Assembly: GCF_004354015.1 (NCBI RefSeq)
Contig: NZ_SMRU01000014.1
Location: 62,001-126,000, forward strand
Length of the DNA: 64,000 nucleotides
Source of the DNA: Arthrobacter terricola
Lineage (GTDB): Bacteria > Actinomycetota > Actinomycetes > Actinomycetales > Micrococcaceae
Direction: 5' to 3'
The notes under the pieces are model-generated. The model was not told the DNA's origin and made no database searches. It saw only the letters and a program-made list of their open reading frames with translations. Every line of letters begins with the position of its first letter. Within the stretch, counting starts at the first letter, position 1. This document shows, piece by piece, positions 44,553-52,924 of this stretch. Made by a program: the position numbers and the translations under genes.

Positions 44553-45764
44553 ATGTTCTCGGTCATGTCGCCTCCGCATTCGCAAGCAACTACGAAAACT
44601 ACCCAGCCGAAAAGCACTCCCGCGGGGTCTTCCCGGCCCGATATCGGGACCTTGACGGCATTGCGGTTCATCGCCGCGTTGTGGGTTGTACTCTTCCATC
44701 TCCAAGCATTGCGGCAGACCTTCCTGGCGCCGGTTTACGATCTGTTCGGCCCCGTTATCGCCAACGGCGACCTCGGCGTGGACGTGTTCTTTGTCCTCAG
44801 CGGCTTCATCATCACCTACACCTACCTGGACCGGCTTGGACCGCAGTTCCGGTGGCGCGCGGCCGGCGATTTTGTCTGGGCGCGCTTTGCCCGGATGTGG
44901 CCGGCGTTCGCCCTGGTGGTGGGCGTCCTCGGCCTGTGGTTCGTGTACGGGACCGCGCAGGAAAACGCGTCAACATGGTCGCTGCAGACCCAAACACCCG
45001 ATCTGTCTCCCTGGGGTCTGGCCAAGCAGTTGTTGATGGTGCACCTCTGGTTCCAGCCGACCACTGACGGCGCGAGCTGGTTCGGCCCCGGGTGGACGGT
45101 GAGCGCGGAATGGCTCGCCTACCTCGCGTTCCCCCTGCTGGCGCTGCCCCTCTTCCGCTTGCGGACATTGCATCCGCTCGCGGCCATGGCGGCTTCGATC
45201 GTGGTCTTGCTTCCTACCGCAGCCTGGGGTCCGGACCTTCCTGTCGATTCGGGGGCTCAGCCGTTCCACTGGCTGTTGCGCATCGCCTGCTGCTTCACCT
45301 CCGGTGCCTTCGCCTGCCTTGCGACCCGCAACGCCGACCGCCTCAAACTCAACCCGGCACTTGCCGGCCGCGGCGCCGTGTTGCTCGGAACCGCCGTCGT
45401 CATCTTCCTGGCGCTCGCCGGCAAACCGGGTCCGGGACGGCTCGCCGTCCTTGCCTTCCCGCTTCTTATCGCTCTGCTGAGCCTGGCCCGCGGACGGCTC
45501 AATGCGGCGTTGTCAGCCCGCTGGCTGCAATTTGGCGGCCGGAGCTCCTACAGCCTGTATTTGGTGCACATGTTCTTCATCTACCTCTTCTACTGGATCA
45601 ACCGGGACTGGCCAGCGGGTGCGGCTCCCTTGATGACCAACCTGCTCGCGGCGGCGTGCCTGCTCGAGATCGCCTTTGGCACCTGGGTGATGTTCAAGTT
45701 CGTCGAGGAACCGGCACGGAAACGGCTACGCTCCATGGTGCCGCGGCCGGTTTACGCTTCCTAG
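44553..45764 (+). CDS. Acyltransferase family 3 (OafA/YrhL-like) membrane protein
   Basis: 403 residues. After a Ser/Thr-rich N-terminus, DIGTLTALRFIAALWVVLFHLQ holds the family's RxxAAxxVxxxH catalytic-type histidine; GVDVFFVLSGFIITYTYLDR follows, with about ten TM helices in all. Such proteins O-acetylate surface sugars, antibiotics or peptidoglycan. ATG 44553 was chosen because a -10-like TAAAAT (44540-44545) sits 7 bases upstream; ATG 44544 is the alternative. It begins 59 bases after the MFS stop with its own promoter, so co-transcription is not needed. Confidence 0.88.
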   Translation: MFSVMSPPHSQATTKTTQPKSTPAGSSRPDIGTLTALRFIAALWVVLFHLQALRQTFLAPVYDLFGPVIANGDLGVDVFFVLSGFIITYTYLDRLGPQFRWRAAGDFVWARFARMWPAFALVVGVLGLWFVYGTAQENASTWSLQTQTPDLSPWGLAKQLLMVHLWFQPTTDGASWFGPGWTVSAEWLAYLAFPLLALPLFRLRTLHPLAAMAASIVVLLPTAAWGPDLPVDSGAQPFHWLLRIACCFTSGAFACLATRNADRLKLNPALAGRGAVLLGTAVVIFLALAGKPGPGRLAVLAFPLLIALLSLARGRLNAALSARWLQFGGRSSYSLYLVHMFFIYLFYWINRDWPAGAAPLMTNLLAAACLLEIAFGTWVMFKFVEEPARKRLRSMVPRPVYAS

Positions 45765-45770
45765 GGTTTT

Positions 45771-46247
45771 TCAGCCTTTGGCCAGCAGCTCGTCGAGCTT
45801 TTCGTAGCCCTCGGTCATGCCGTATTCCATGCCCGACGCCATGATGGCTTCGAGTGCTTCTTTCGACGGGAAGACCGAGTGGCCCCGCAAGCGGGTGCGG
45901 CCGTTGGGAAGCGGTTCGAAACGGAGGATGTCCAGGCTCACCTCATGGGGTGCCCCGAGGAATTCGAAGGTCTGGATGATGAGTTCGTTGTCGATGACGG
46001 TGTGGATCACGCCGCGGAAACCATAGATGTTGCCTTCGGCGTCCTTTTGCTCGAATCCGTATCCTCCGCCGGTGCGGAAGTCCCAATGGGTGATCGTGCT
46101 TTCGAGCCTGCGCGGCCCGATCCATTGGACGTACAGGTCCATGTCTGCGTGCGCCCGGAAGACTGCCTCCACGGGCGCTTCGAATTCGCGGACGATGTCG
46201 GCGTACGAGGTGCCGGGAACGGCATCGATGAGCACTGGATTGGTCAT
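45771..46247 (-). CDS. SRPBCC (AHSA1-like) family protein
   Basis: 158 residues with the START-like fold: TSYADIVREFEAPVEAVFRAHADMDLYVQWIGPRRLES, GGGYGFEQKDAEGNIYGFRGVIH and a C-terminal helix EAIMASGMEYGMTEGYEKLDELLA. AHSA1-type proteins paired with ArsR regulators are common and mostly unassigned. It is the second gene of an arsR-SRPBCC unit, starting 27 bases after the regulator stop. It converges on the acyltransferase gene. Confidence 0.88.
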   Translation of the reverse strand: MTNPVLIDAVPGTSYADIVREFEAPVEAVFRAHADMDLYVQWIGPRRLESTITHWDFRTGGGYGFEQKDAEGNIYGFRGVIHTVIDNELIIQTFEFLGAPHEVSLDILRFEPLPNGRTRLRGHSVFPSKEALEAIMASGMEYGMTEGYEKLDELLAKG

Positions 46248-46274
46248 GATTCCTTCTCCTTCATTCGTTGCGGG

Positions 46275-46613
46275 CTATTCGTTTCTGGCTGTTTGTTGCG
46301 GGGCGGCCAGTAGGGCATCCAATTGCCGGTAGCGCGCCTCCGCTTCCAGCCGGTACCGATCGATCCACGAGGTAAGGCGTTCCAAAGCTGCTGCGTCCAA
46401 GTGCACGGGACGGCGTTGGGCGTCCCGCGTCCTCCAGACGAGGCCCGCCGCTTCAAGCACAGTGATGTGCTTGGACACGGCCTGCAAAGTGATGTCGAAC
46501 GGCTCTGCAAGCTCGCCGAGCGTCGCGGGACCCCTGCTGAGCCGTGCGACGATCGCCCGCCGCACCGGATCTGCCAGTGCCGCGAAGGCCTTGTCGAGGG
46601 AGTCGTCCGTCAT
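46275..46613 (-). CDS. ArsR-family regulator (SRPBCC-associated)
   Basis: 112 residues from ATG 46613; the TTG at 46640 in the same frame lies inside the upstream palindrome. The winged helix is DKAFAALADPVRRAIVARLSRGPATLGELAEPFDITLQAVSKHITVLEAAGLV. It lacks cysteine, so metal sensing is unlikely; this matches the ArsR group that regulates AHSA1-like genes. It probably autoregulates through the inverted repeat at 46630-46660. Confidence 0.9.
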   Translation of the reverse strand: MTDDSLDKAFAALADPVRRAIVARLSRGPATLGELAEPFDITLQAVSKHITVLEAAGLVWRTRDAQRRPVHLDAAALERLTSWIDRYRLEAEARYRQLDALLAAPQQTARNE

Positions 46614-46629
46614 CTCTTTGTCAACTACT

Positions 46630-46660
46630 TCGTTTATCAATCAGTTGGTTTACTAAACGA
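46630..46660. promoter_or_regulatory. Candidate ArsR operator
   Basis: TCGTTTA (46630-46636) and TAAACGA (46654-46660) form a perfect 7-bp inverted repeat with 17 bases between, just upstream of the arsR start. The region is A/T-rich against a G/C-rich background. Confidence 0.5.
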
Positions 46661-46737
46661 TAGACCTCGGTGGAGGACGCGTCAACGGGTTTTTGGCGTC
46701 GCCGGAGGCGGGTCCTACGAAGCCGGACGGCCGGCAG

Positions 46738-47658
46738 CTAAAGCGCGTGCCGCCGTCGGGCACTCACGCCGAAAAGCCACGTGGCGGCCACTGTCGCGAG
46801 GTAACCGGCGATGACAATCAGCGAGACACCGGCCCAGAAATAGTTCGTCGTGCTGTTTTCCTGGCCGAAGCCGGGGGCGATCCTGATGAGGGAATACACG
46901 GCCACCGCCGCCGACGCGATCCCGGCCATGGCCGACAACAGCGCCCATAATCGGGAGGACGCCCAATGGTCGCCGCGGCCGTCCTGGACGTTCCAGCGGT
47001 TTCCCGTGCGCAGCACCAGCCACCCGGCCGGCAGCATGACCGCGCCCACCACGAGGAAGGCCGCAACGACGTCGGCCGGGCGGTGCCACTGGTTGACCAG
47101 AGTGGACACCCCGGCCGCGACCGCGAATGTGCCGCCCAGGAAACCGGCCAAGGGCCGCCACCTCGGGGACACCACCAGGAACACCGCCGCGGCCGCCGAC
47201 GCGGCGAGCGTCGTGTGGCCGGACGGCAAGGAATTGAGCTCGATGGTCTGGACCCCGCGGAACGGCCGGTCCGGGAACCAATCCTTCAAAAGCTGGGTGG
47301 CCAGGTTCGCCGCCACACACGCCACGAGCGCGATCCCGGCCGCCTTCCAGCGGCGCCGCATGATCGTGACGAACAAAACCACGACGGCGGCAATCACCAC
47401 CGAAATGACCGGCAGCCAGTCGAGGAACTGGGTTGATGCACGTTCGGCCGGACCATTGAGGGTTGCCGCCTCCACCAAAGCGGACTCGTCGATGTACTGG
47501 CCCGTGGTGGTGCGCACGAAAAAGTAGTACGTGCCGGCCAGCGCGATCACGCACGACAAGGTTGCCATCACGAAAAGGAAGCCCGATCCCGTGCCTGCCC
47601 TCGGCGCTTGACCGGTCCTTCGGGTGGTCGGGAGCCCTCTGGTCCTTGGATAAGTCAT
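46738..47658 (-). CDS. PAP2-superfamily membrane phosphatase
   Basis: 306 residues with six TM helices. All three phosphatase signatures are present: K-x6-RP as KDWFPDRPF, PSGH as SLPSGHTTL, and the final H-x3-D as QWHRPADV. Such enzymes dephosphorylate lipids such as undecaprenyl diphosphate or phosphatidic acid outside the cytoplasm. A further pair of TM helices follows the catalytic core. It lies 45 bases after the glycosyltransferase start region on the same strand and may be transcribed with it. Confidence 0.88.
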   Translation of the reverse strand: MTYPRTRGLPTTRRTGQAPRAGTGSGFLFVMATLSCVIALAGTYYFFVRTTTGQYIDESALVEAATLNGPAERASTQFLDWLPVISVVIAAVVVLFVTIMRRRWKAAGIALVACVAANLATQLLKDWFPDRPFRGVQTIELNSLPSGHTTLAASAAAAVFLVVSPRWRPLAGFLGGTFAVAAGVSTLVNQWHRPADVVAAFLVVGAVMLPAGWLVLRTGNRWNVQDGRGDHWASSRLWALLSAMAGIASAAVAVYSLIRIAPGFGQENSTTNYFWAGVSLIVIAGYLATVAATWLFGVSARRRHAL

Positions 47659-47703
47659 TACTTTCAGGGTCCCATACCCAGCTGGGGTTTGCCCTGACGT
47701 GCA

Positions 47704-48732
47704 TCAGGACGGTTGTTGCCCGGAGAGGAGTTCCTCATAGAGGGCCAGGTGCTCGGCGACCATCCTTTCGGCGCTGAAGTAGGTTTCCGCCGCATCACGG
47801 CAGGCTCCTCGGTCCAGTGTTGCCGCGGCAATCAAGGCGTCCGCCAACTCGAGGGGAGTGGTGCCGAGGTAGCCGGTGGCTCCCTCGGACACGATTTCCG
47901 GGGCGGATCCGCGATGCGTTGCCACCACCGGGGTTCCCGTGGCCAAGGCCTCGATCATGGCCATGCCGAACGGCTCGGACCACTGGATGGGATTCAGCAG
48001 CGCCACCGAGCGGCCCAGGAGGCTGTACTTTTCCGTCGCGTTCAATTCGCCAAGGTACTCAACCCCCGGGCCGAGCATGGGAGCGATGACGTCGGAGTAG
48101 TAATCCTGTTCCTCCGCGCTGTACATCTTGGCCCCGATGCGGAGGGGGACACCGGCCAGTCGCGCCGCTTCGATCGCTTCAGGCAAGCCCTTGCCCGGAT
48201 CCATCCGGCCAAGGAAGCTGGCATAGCCGCCGTCGCCTGCTCCAACAGGGATCGACGACGTGTCGATGCCGTGGTGGATCACCCGGCGCACGGCGATCCG
48301 CGAGGAAGATTGCGCCTGATGATGCGAAATGGCGACGATGGCGGTGTCCGCGGACATGGCTTGGTAGATGTCGTGGTTCTCCTCGGAGAAGGGGAGATGT
48401 GCTGTTGCAACCATGGGCATGTTCCCTGGCCGATGCCGGTAAAGCGGTCCGGCGAGGGTGTGGTCGTGGATGATGTCCATGTCCGCCATCGCGGCGAAGG
48501 CAAACGCGGCGTGCCTCAGTTCGTCGACTCCGAAGCCGATCCGCGATCCATCCGCCGGGGCCGGGCCCGGAATCTTGGCCACTGGACATGTGCTCCCGAA
48601 CGCCGCCGCGAGAAGGACCTCGTGCCCCGCAGCCGACAAACCCCGCGCGAGGATGTCCACAACGGCCTCGGTCCCGCCATACGCCGGCGGCGGGACCGGA
48701 ATCCATGGCGGGGCCACCAAACCGATGCGCAC
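47704..48732 (-). CDS. Family 4 glycosyltransferase
   Basis: 342 residues of the GT-B fold. The N-terminal domain starts MRIGLVAPPWIPVPPPAYGGTEAVVDILARGL with the Gly-rich loop. The C-terminal domain has FLGRMDPGKGLPEAIEAARL and the donor site NPIQWSEPFGMAMIEALATGTPVVATHRGSAPEIV, with the conserved E-x7-E. It probably adds glucose or another hexose from a nucleotide sugar. The GTG start overlaps the stop of the debranching-type gene by one base (TAGTG), so the two are translationally coupled, a pairing common in actinobacteria. Confidence 0.9.
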   Translation of the reverse strand: MRIGLVAPPWIPVPPPAYGGTEAVVDILARGLSAAGHEVLLAAAFGSTCPVAKIPGPAPADGSRIGFGVDELRHAAFAFAAMADMDIIHDHTLAGPLYRHRPGNMPMVATAHLPFSEENHDIYQAMSADTAIVAISHHQAQSSSRIAVRRVIHHGIDTSSIPVGAGDGGYASFLGRMDPGKGLPEAIEAARLAGVPLRIGAKMYSAEEQDYYSDVIAPMLGPGVEYLGELNATEKYSLLGRSVALLNPIQWSEPFGMAMIEALATGTPVVATHRGSAPEIVSEGATGYLGTTPLELADALIAAATLDRGACRDAAETYFSAERMVAEHLALYEELLSGQQPS

Positions 48733-50891
48733 TACCGCCCCCCGTTGGCGCTGTAAACATCCAGCAGGTCCGCGAGCGGCTTCCGCGGCCCCCGATGCAG
48801 CTCGACGTCTTCAGGCAAATTGGCCACGCGCGTAATCCCATTGACGAAATCCACCGCTATCCGTGATCCGGCCAGCGGAATGTTGCGCACCCGGATGTCC
48901 CCGAAATCCGCTGGAACCACCGGCGCAAGCCACAGCCCGCCATGCGTGAGGCAAGGGTCGAAGCGGAGCAGCACGCGGAGGAGATGGACCGGCGTGGCGG
49001 CCGCCCAGGCTTGCGGGGAACATGAGGAGGGATAGGGAACGGGCGAACCGTAGCTCTTCCTGTCCAAACCGCAGAACAATTCCGGGAGCCTGCCGCCGAA
49101 GGCCTCGGCTGCGTCGAGCAACCCTGTGATGATGCGCCGGGATTCGTCGATGAAGCCATAGCGCATGAGGCCTGCGGCAATGAGGGCGTTGTCGTGCGGC
49201 CATACCGAACCGTTGTGATAGCTGGCCGGGTTGTAGGCTGCCATGTCCGAGGCCAGCGTGCGGACGCCCCAGCCGGTGAACATCTCGCCGGACATCAACC
49301 GTTCCGCGACCAACGGAGCCTTGTCGTCGTCGACGATTCCGCTCCAAAGGCAATGGCCCATGTTGGAGGCGCACGAATCCACGCGGCGTTTGTCGCGATC
49401 GAGGGCGACGGCGAAATAGCCACGATCCGGAAGCCAGAACTGTTCGTTGAACCTACGCTTTAGCTCGGCCGCGCGGGACCCCCATAGCTCGGCCAATTCC
49501 ATGTCGCCGTCAACCTCAGCCATGAGCGCGCGGCTGAGATAGGCCGTGTAGACGTAGCCCTGGACTTCGCACAGGGCGGTTGGCGGCTTGGCAATGGTGC
49601 CGTCGGCAAAATTGATGCCGTCCCCGGAGTCCTTCCACCCCTGGTTGAACAGGCCGTGCTCCGTTGCGCGTTCGTATTCGACAAAGCCGTCCCCGTCAGC
49701 GTCCCCGTAGTTTCGGATCCATTCCAAGGCCCGGTCCAATGCCGGCAGAAGCGAAGCCGTGACTTCGGAACGGAAGCCCCAGCGCGTCAGCTCCCCGGCC
49801 AGGGTGACGAACAGCGGCGTGGCATCGACGGAGCCGTAGTAGGCGCTGCTGCCGCCCAAGGCAAGGCCCGTGGCGGCGCCGAAGCGGACCTCATGCAAGA
49901 TCTTCCCCGGTTCTTCTTCGCTCAGGGGATTCACGGTTTTGCCTTGGTGGTCCGCGAGCGTTTGGAGCGTGCCCAAGGCAAGCGATGGATCCAAAGGAAG
50001 GGTCATGAAGGACGTCAACAGGGAATCCCGGCCGAACAAAGCCATGAACCACGGGGATCCGGCAGCCACCACCGTCCTTCCCGGATGGTCGGGGTCGAAG
50101 ATCCTCAATGATCCAAGGTCTGCCCTGCTCTGGTTCAGGACCTTTTCGAAAGCCTTGTTGCTGAACTCGGTGGTTGTGACCCTCTCGTCCCACTCCTGTT
50201 GCCGCTCCTCTGGTACGTCCACGGGTTGTTCGCTGCCCCAGACCGGCGCATCAGCTTCCGGCCGCACGCCTTCGATGCTCGGAATGGCCGTGACCACCGT
50301 CGACCAATGCTTTTGCGGATCAATCGTGACCTCGTAGTTCAGGACGTCACCGTCAACATCGGCGCCCGGAGCATCAATGGTGACCTTGACAGGGTGGTCC
50401 TGCTTTCCCGACTCAATGCGTACCTCGCCGTTGCTTCCACGCGACAAATGGATGCTCTCGTGATGCGCCCGGCCTTCCTTGACTTCGAAGATGTCCGCAA
50501 AGTCCGCGTTGACCGTGAGTGACAGCGAGAAGTTGCTTGGCTTGGTGGAGAAATTCCTGATCGTGATTTCTTCCCGGACGCCGCCGAACATGCTCCGCCG
50601 TCGTTCGATCAGCAAATGGCTGTCCGCGACCCCATCCGTGCGTGCCGGGCGACCGATGAAGTCAGCGCGGAACGGCTCCGGAACGATTGAACTCAGCGAC
50701 TCGACGGCGTGCCCATTGATCTTCAGTAGCCAGTTCGAGACAAACCGGGTGTCCCTGAAGAACATCCCGTGCGGCGCCGATTGGTCCATGTCGCCGTTGG
50801 CCGCCGAGACGCAAAACGACGTTCCGGCCAGCAACGTCACCGCGCCGGCGCCGGGGGAACCGGCAAGGTTCTCTGCGTTCCAACCTGTCAT
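48732..50891 (-). CDS. Amylo-alpha-1,6-glucosidase / glycogen-debranching-type protein
   Basis: 719 residues from ATG 50891 (GGAG 6 bases upstream). The frame stays open another 200 codons through repeat DNA, but that part has no family match. An N-terminal GDE_N-type beta domain (TLLAGTSFCVSAANGDMDQSAPHGMFFRDTRFVSNW) precedes an (alpha/alpha)6 catalytic domain (GSPWFMALFGRDSLLTSFMTLP, VQGYVYTAYLSRALMAE, SVWPHDNALIAAGLMRYG). It is expected to hydrolyse alpha-glucosidic bonds of glycogen or trehalose-like polymers; no signal peptide is visible. It is divergent from the fructan operon, with a 617-base shared upstream region full of repeats. Confidence 0.87.
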   Translation of the reverse strand: MTGWNAENLAGSPGAGAVTLLAGTSFCVSAANGDMDQSAPHGMFFRDTRFVSNWLLKINGHAVESLSSIVPEPFRADFIGRPARTDGVADSHLLIERRRSMFGGVREEITIRNFSTKPSNFSLSLTVNADFADIFEVKEGRAHHESIHLSRGSNGEVRIESGKQDHPVKVTIDAPGADVDGDVLNYEVTIDPQKHWSTVVTAIPSIEGVRPEADAPVWGSEQPVDVPEERQQEWDERVTTTEFSNKAFEKVLNQSRADLGSLRIFDPDHPGRTVVAAGSPWFMALFGRDSLLTSFMTLPLDPSLALGTLQTLADHQGKTVNPLSEEEPGKILHEVRFGAATGLALGGSSAYYGSVDATPLFVTLAGELTRWGFRSEVTASLLPALDRALEWIRNYGDADGDGFVEYERATEHGLFNQGWKDSGDGINFADGTIAKPPTALCEVQGYVYTAYLSRALMAEVDGDMELAELWGSRAAELKRRFNEQFWLPDRGYFAVALDRDKRRVDSCASNMGHCLWSGIVDDDKAPLVAERLMSGEMFTGWGVRTLASDMAAYNPASYHNGSVWPHDNALIAAGLMRYGFIDESRRIITGLLDAAEAFGGRLPELFCGLDRKSYGSPVPYPSSCSPQAWAAATPVHLLRVLLRFDPCLTHGGLWLAPVVPADFGDIRVRNIPLAGSRIAVDFVNGITRVANLPEDVELHRGPRKPLADLLDVYSANGGR

Positions 50892-50953
50892 CAGGGGCTC
50901 CGAAGTTGGGGATGGGGTGTCCTCGCCGTTGGGGCGTAGTGGCGGGGTGGGGT

Positions 50954-51070
50954 GTCGACGGCGGTGGGTTGGGTGCGTTGGTGGGTGTCGACGGCGGTGG
51001 GCGGGGTCGGGCGCGTCGGGCGGGTGTCGACGGCGGTGGGCGGGGTCGGGCGCGTCGGGCGGGTGTCGAC
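50954..51070. repeat. GTCGACGGCGGTGGG tandem repeat, periods 33, 39, 39
   Basis: Four copies of the core GTCGACGGCGGTGGG at 50954, 50987, 51026 and 51065. The periods are multiples of 3, so a conceptual minus-strand peptide repeats as PTAVDTRPTRPTP. It lies in the 5' leader of the debranching-type gene. Since it continues no known domain, I treat it as noncoding. Confidence 0.75.
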
Positions 51071-51149
51071 GGCGGTGGGTTGTGCGGTCTGCATCAGCGT
51101 ATTCTCCGCGCCGCCGAAAATGAACCCTCTTGCACGTATGGCCGCTCCC

Positions 51150-51420
51150 TTCCCGACGCCCGCTCACATATGTGCTCTTTTTCCTAAACGCTCTTCCACT
51201 TATTGCGGTTTTTTCCGAACGCTCGAGCACAAGGGCGGGTGGATGTGAGCGGGGGTTGGTGAAAGGGCGGGTGGATGTGAGCGGGGGTTGGTGAAAGGGC
51301 GGGTGGATGTGAGCGGGGGTTGGTGGAAGGGCGGGTGGATGTGAGCGGGGGTTGGTGGAAGGGCGGGTGGATGTGAGCGGGGGTTGGTGGAAGGGCGGGT
51401 GGATGTGAGCGGGGGTTGGT
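51150..51420. repeat. 32-bp-period tandem repeat, copy B of the dispersed family
   Basis: Six units of GTGAGCGGGGGTTGG plus a 17-base spacer begin at 51245, 51277, 51309, 51341, 51373 and 51405, exactly 32 bases apart; the spacer has AAA or GAA variants. Just upstream (51150-51230) lie degenerate copies in opposite orientation, CCCGACGCCCGCTCAC and two TTTTTCC-AACGCTC units about 30 bases apart. No gene is supported here; the Pro/His-rich ORFs are repeat translations. Confidence 0.85.
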
Positions 51421-51448
51421 GATGAGCGTGAAACATCGCGATGTGACG

Positions 51449-51496
51449 CTTGACACGTGTTAGGTCGAGGATTTACGCTTCCTAACACGTGTTAGG
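51449..51496 (+). promoter_or_regulatory. Promoter and double LacI operator of the fructan operon
   Basis: O2 CCTAACACGTGTTAGG (51481-51496) is a perfect palindrome. O1 (51449-51464) matches it at 14 of 16 positions and contains the -35 TTGACA (51450-51455). A -10-like TACGCT (51474-51479) lies 18 bases on, so transcription should start inside O2. A repressor on both would block the promoter fully. The same operator is found upstream of the lacI gene. Confidence 0.8.
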
Positions 51497-51508
51497 AAGG
51501 AAATCGAC

Positions 51509-52924
51509 ATGCCAGGAAGCAACGGGATGCTGCGTGAAATCTCACGCAGGACAGCCCTCGGTGCCTTGGGTGCGGGAATTGTTGGAGCAACTGTCGCGTC
51601 GTGGCCGCGGTTGACCGGCATGGATATCCCGGGCCGTGGGGACAACAGCCTCAGCATTGCCATCATGGGAACCGCCGCGGACGCTGCCGCCCGCCAGCGG
51701 GTGATTGATGCGTTCACGAGGGTCCATCCGGAAATCCCGGTCAAGGTCCAAGCCATCCAGGCGGTGGACTGGAAGGACTTCTTCACCAAGATCCTCACCA
51801 TGGTGGCCGCCGGAACGCCGCCGGATGTGGTCTACGTGGCCACGGAAGGCGCGCAGCTCTTCGCCGAAAAGCTGGCCCACCCGCTCGACGACTACCTTCG
51901 CCGCGATGCCGCGGACATGAAGGAGTACTTCGCCGACGTCCACCCGAGCCTCGTGGAAGCGTTCATGTACAAAGGGAGCCTTTTCCAGCTGCCCATCGAC
52001 TGGAACGCCGCCAACATGTACTACAACACCTCGGCCCTTCAGCAGGCAGGGCTCGACCGTCCGGCGGACAACTGGACCCAGGTCGATTTCCGCAATTCCC
52101 TCGCTGCCATGCGGAAAGCGCGCCCATCCGACTTCACTCCGTACTACTGGACCAACAGGCTCTTCGGCGGCGTGGTTCCATGGCTGTACGCCAACGACAC
52201 GAGCTTCCTCAAGGAGACCAAGTCCACCGGCGGCGAGTGGTTCTGGGACAGCTTCTACGCGCAGGATCCGTCCCGGAAGCTGCGTTCGGGCGGGTACCAA
52301 TGGCTTGAGCCGAATGCCGACGACCCCCGGGTGTACGAGACTTTCGACTACCTCCGCGGGCTCGTCAAGGATGGCTTGGGCGTCCGTCCGGAAGAAGGTG
52401 GCGGAAGCTCGCTGATCGGCCTGTTCGCTTCCAACAGGATCGGAATGACCCCGGCCGGCGGCTACTGGGTGGAAGGCCTGCACGAAGCGGGAATGGCCGA
52501 GGACGGGTTCGATGTCCAGTTCTTCCCCCGCTGGCGGACCCAACGGCACCAGTTCGGCACGGCGGGCTACGCCATCATGAAGACCGCCAAGGACAAGGAC
52601 GCTGCTTGGGAGTGGGTCAAGTTCTCGTCGAGCCTGGAAGCCATGCGCTTGGTCTTCCCGACGCCGAACACCACCCCTGCCCGCCGCTCCATGGTCAACG
52701 CCGAGCTTTACGCAGGCCGGGGACCCAAGCATTGGAAAGTCTTCTACGACACGCTCGACAAATTCCCCACTACCGGTCCGATTCCCGCACCTGCCCAAGA
52801 GGCCGCCGTCGAGACCGCCCTGATGAAGAACGTATCCCTGGCCGTCAGCGGAGACGAGCGCCAACTCAAGCAAGCACTCGATTCCATGCAGCGCGACCTT
52901 GAGATCGCCTTGAGGAGGCAGTAA
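51509..52924 (+). CDS. ABC sugar transporter solute-binding protein, Tat-type signal
   Basis: 471 residues of the CUT1 family (SBP_bac_1 pattern: IMGTAADAAARQRVIDAFTRVHPEIPVKVQ, GTPPDVVYVATEGAQLFAEKLAHPLDDYL, GYAIMKTAKDKDAAWEWVKF). The N-terminus has a twin-arginine signal, SRRTALGALGAG (R13, R14). No lipobox cysteine follows, although most Gram-positive SBPs are lipoproteins, so anchoring may depend on an uncleaved Tat helix. AGGAAGG precedes the ATG. Next to GH32, the ligand is probably sucrose or fructo-oligosaccharides. Confidence 0.9.
   Translation: MPGSNGMLREISRRTALGALGAGIVGATVASWPRLTGMDIPGRGDNSLSIAIMGTAADAAARQRVIDAFTRVHPEIPVKVQAIQAVDWKDFFTKILTMVAAGTPPDVVYVATEGAQLFAEKLAHPLDDYLRRDAADMKEYFADVHPSLVEAFMYKGSLFQLPIDWNAANMYYNTSALQQAGLDRPADNWTQVDFRNSLAAMRKARPSDFTPYYWTNRLFGGVVPWLYANDTSFLKETKSTGGEWFWDSFYAQDPSRKLRSGGYQWLEPNADDPRVYETFDYLRGLVKDGLGVRPEEGGGSSLIGLFASNRIGMTPAGGYWVEGLHEAGMAEDGFDVQFFPRWRTQRHQFGTAGYAIMKTAKDKDAAWEWVKFSSSLEAMRLVFPTPNTTPARRSMVNAELYAGRGPKHWKVFYDTLDKFPTTGPIPAPAQEAAVETALMKNVSLAVSGDERQLKQALDSMQRDLEIALRRQ

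Noticed and set aside
51245..51420. 32-base-period array as a possible CRISPR
   Set aside because: The units are contiguous and nearly identical with no unique spacers, and no cas genes are present.
50892..51488. N-terminal extension of the debranching-type protein, rich in Pro, His and Arg
   Set aside because: It is a translation of the 32- and 33/39-base repeats. The family N-terminus begins at ATG 50891, which has a proper GGAG.
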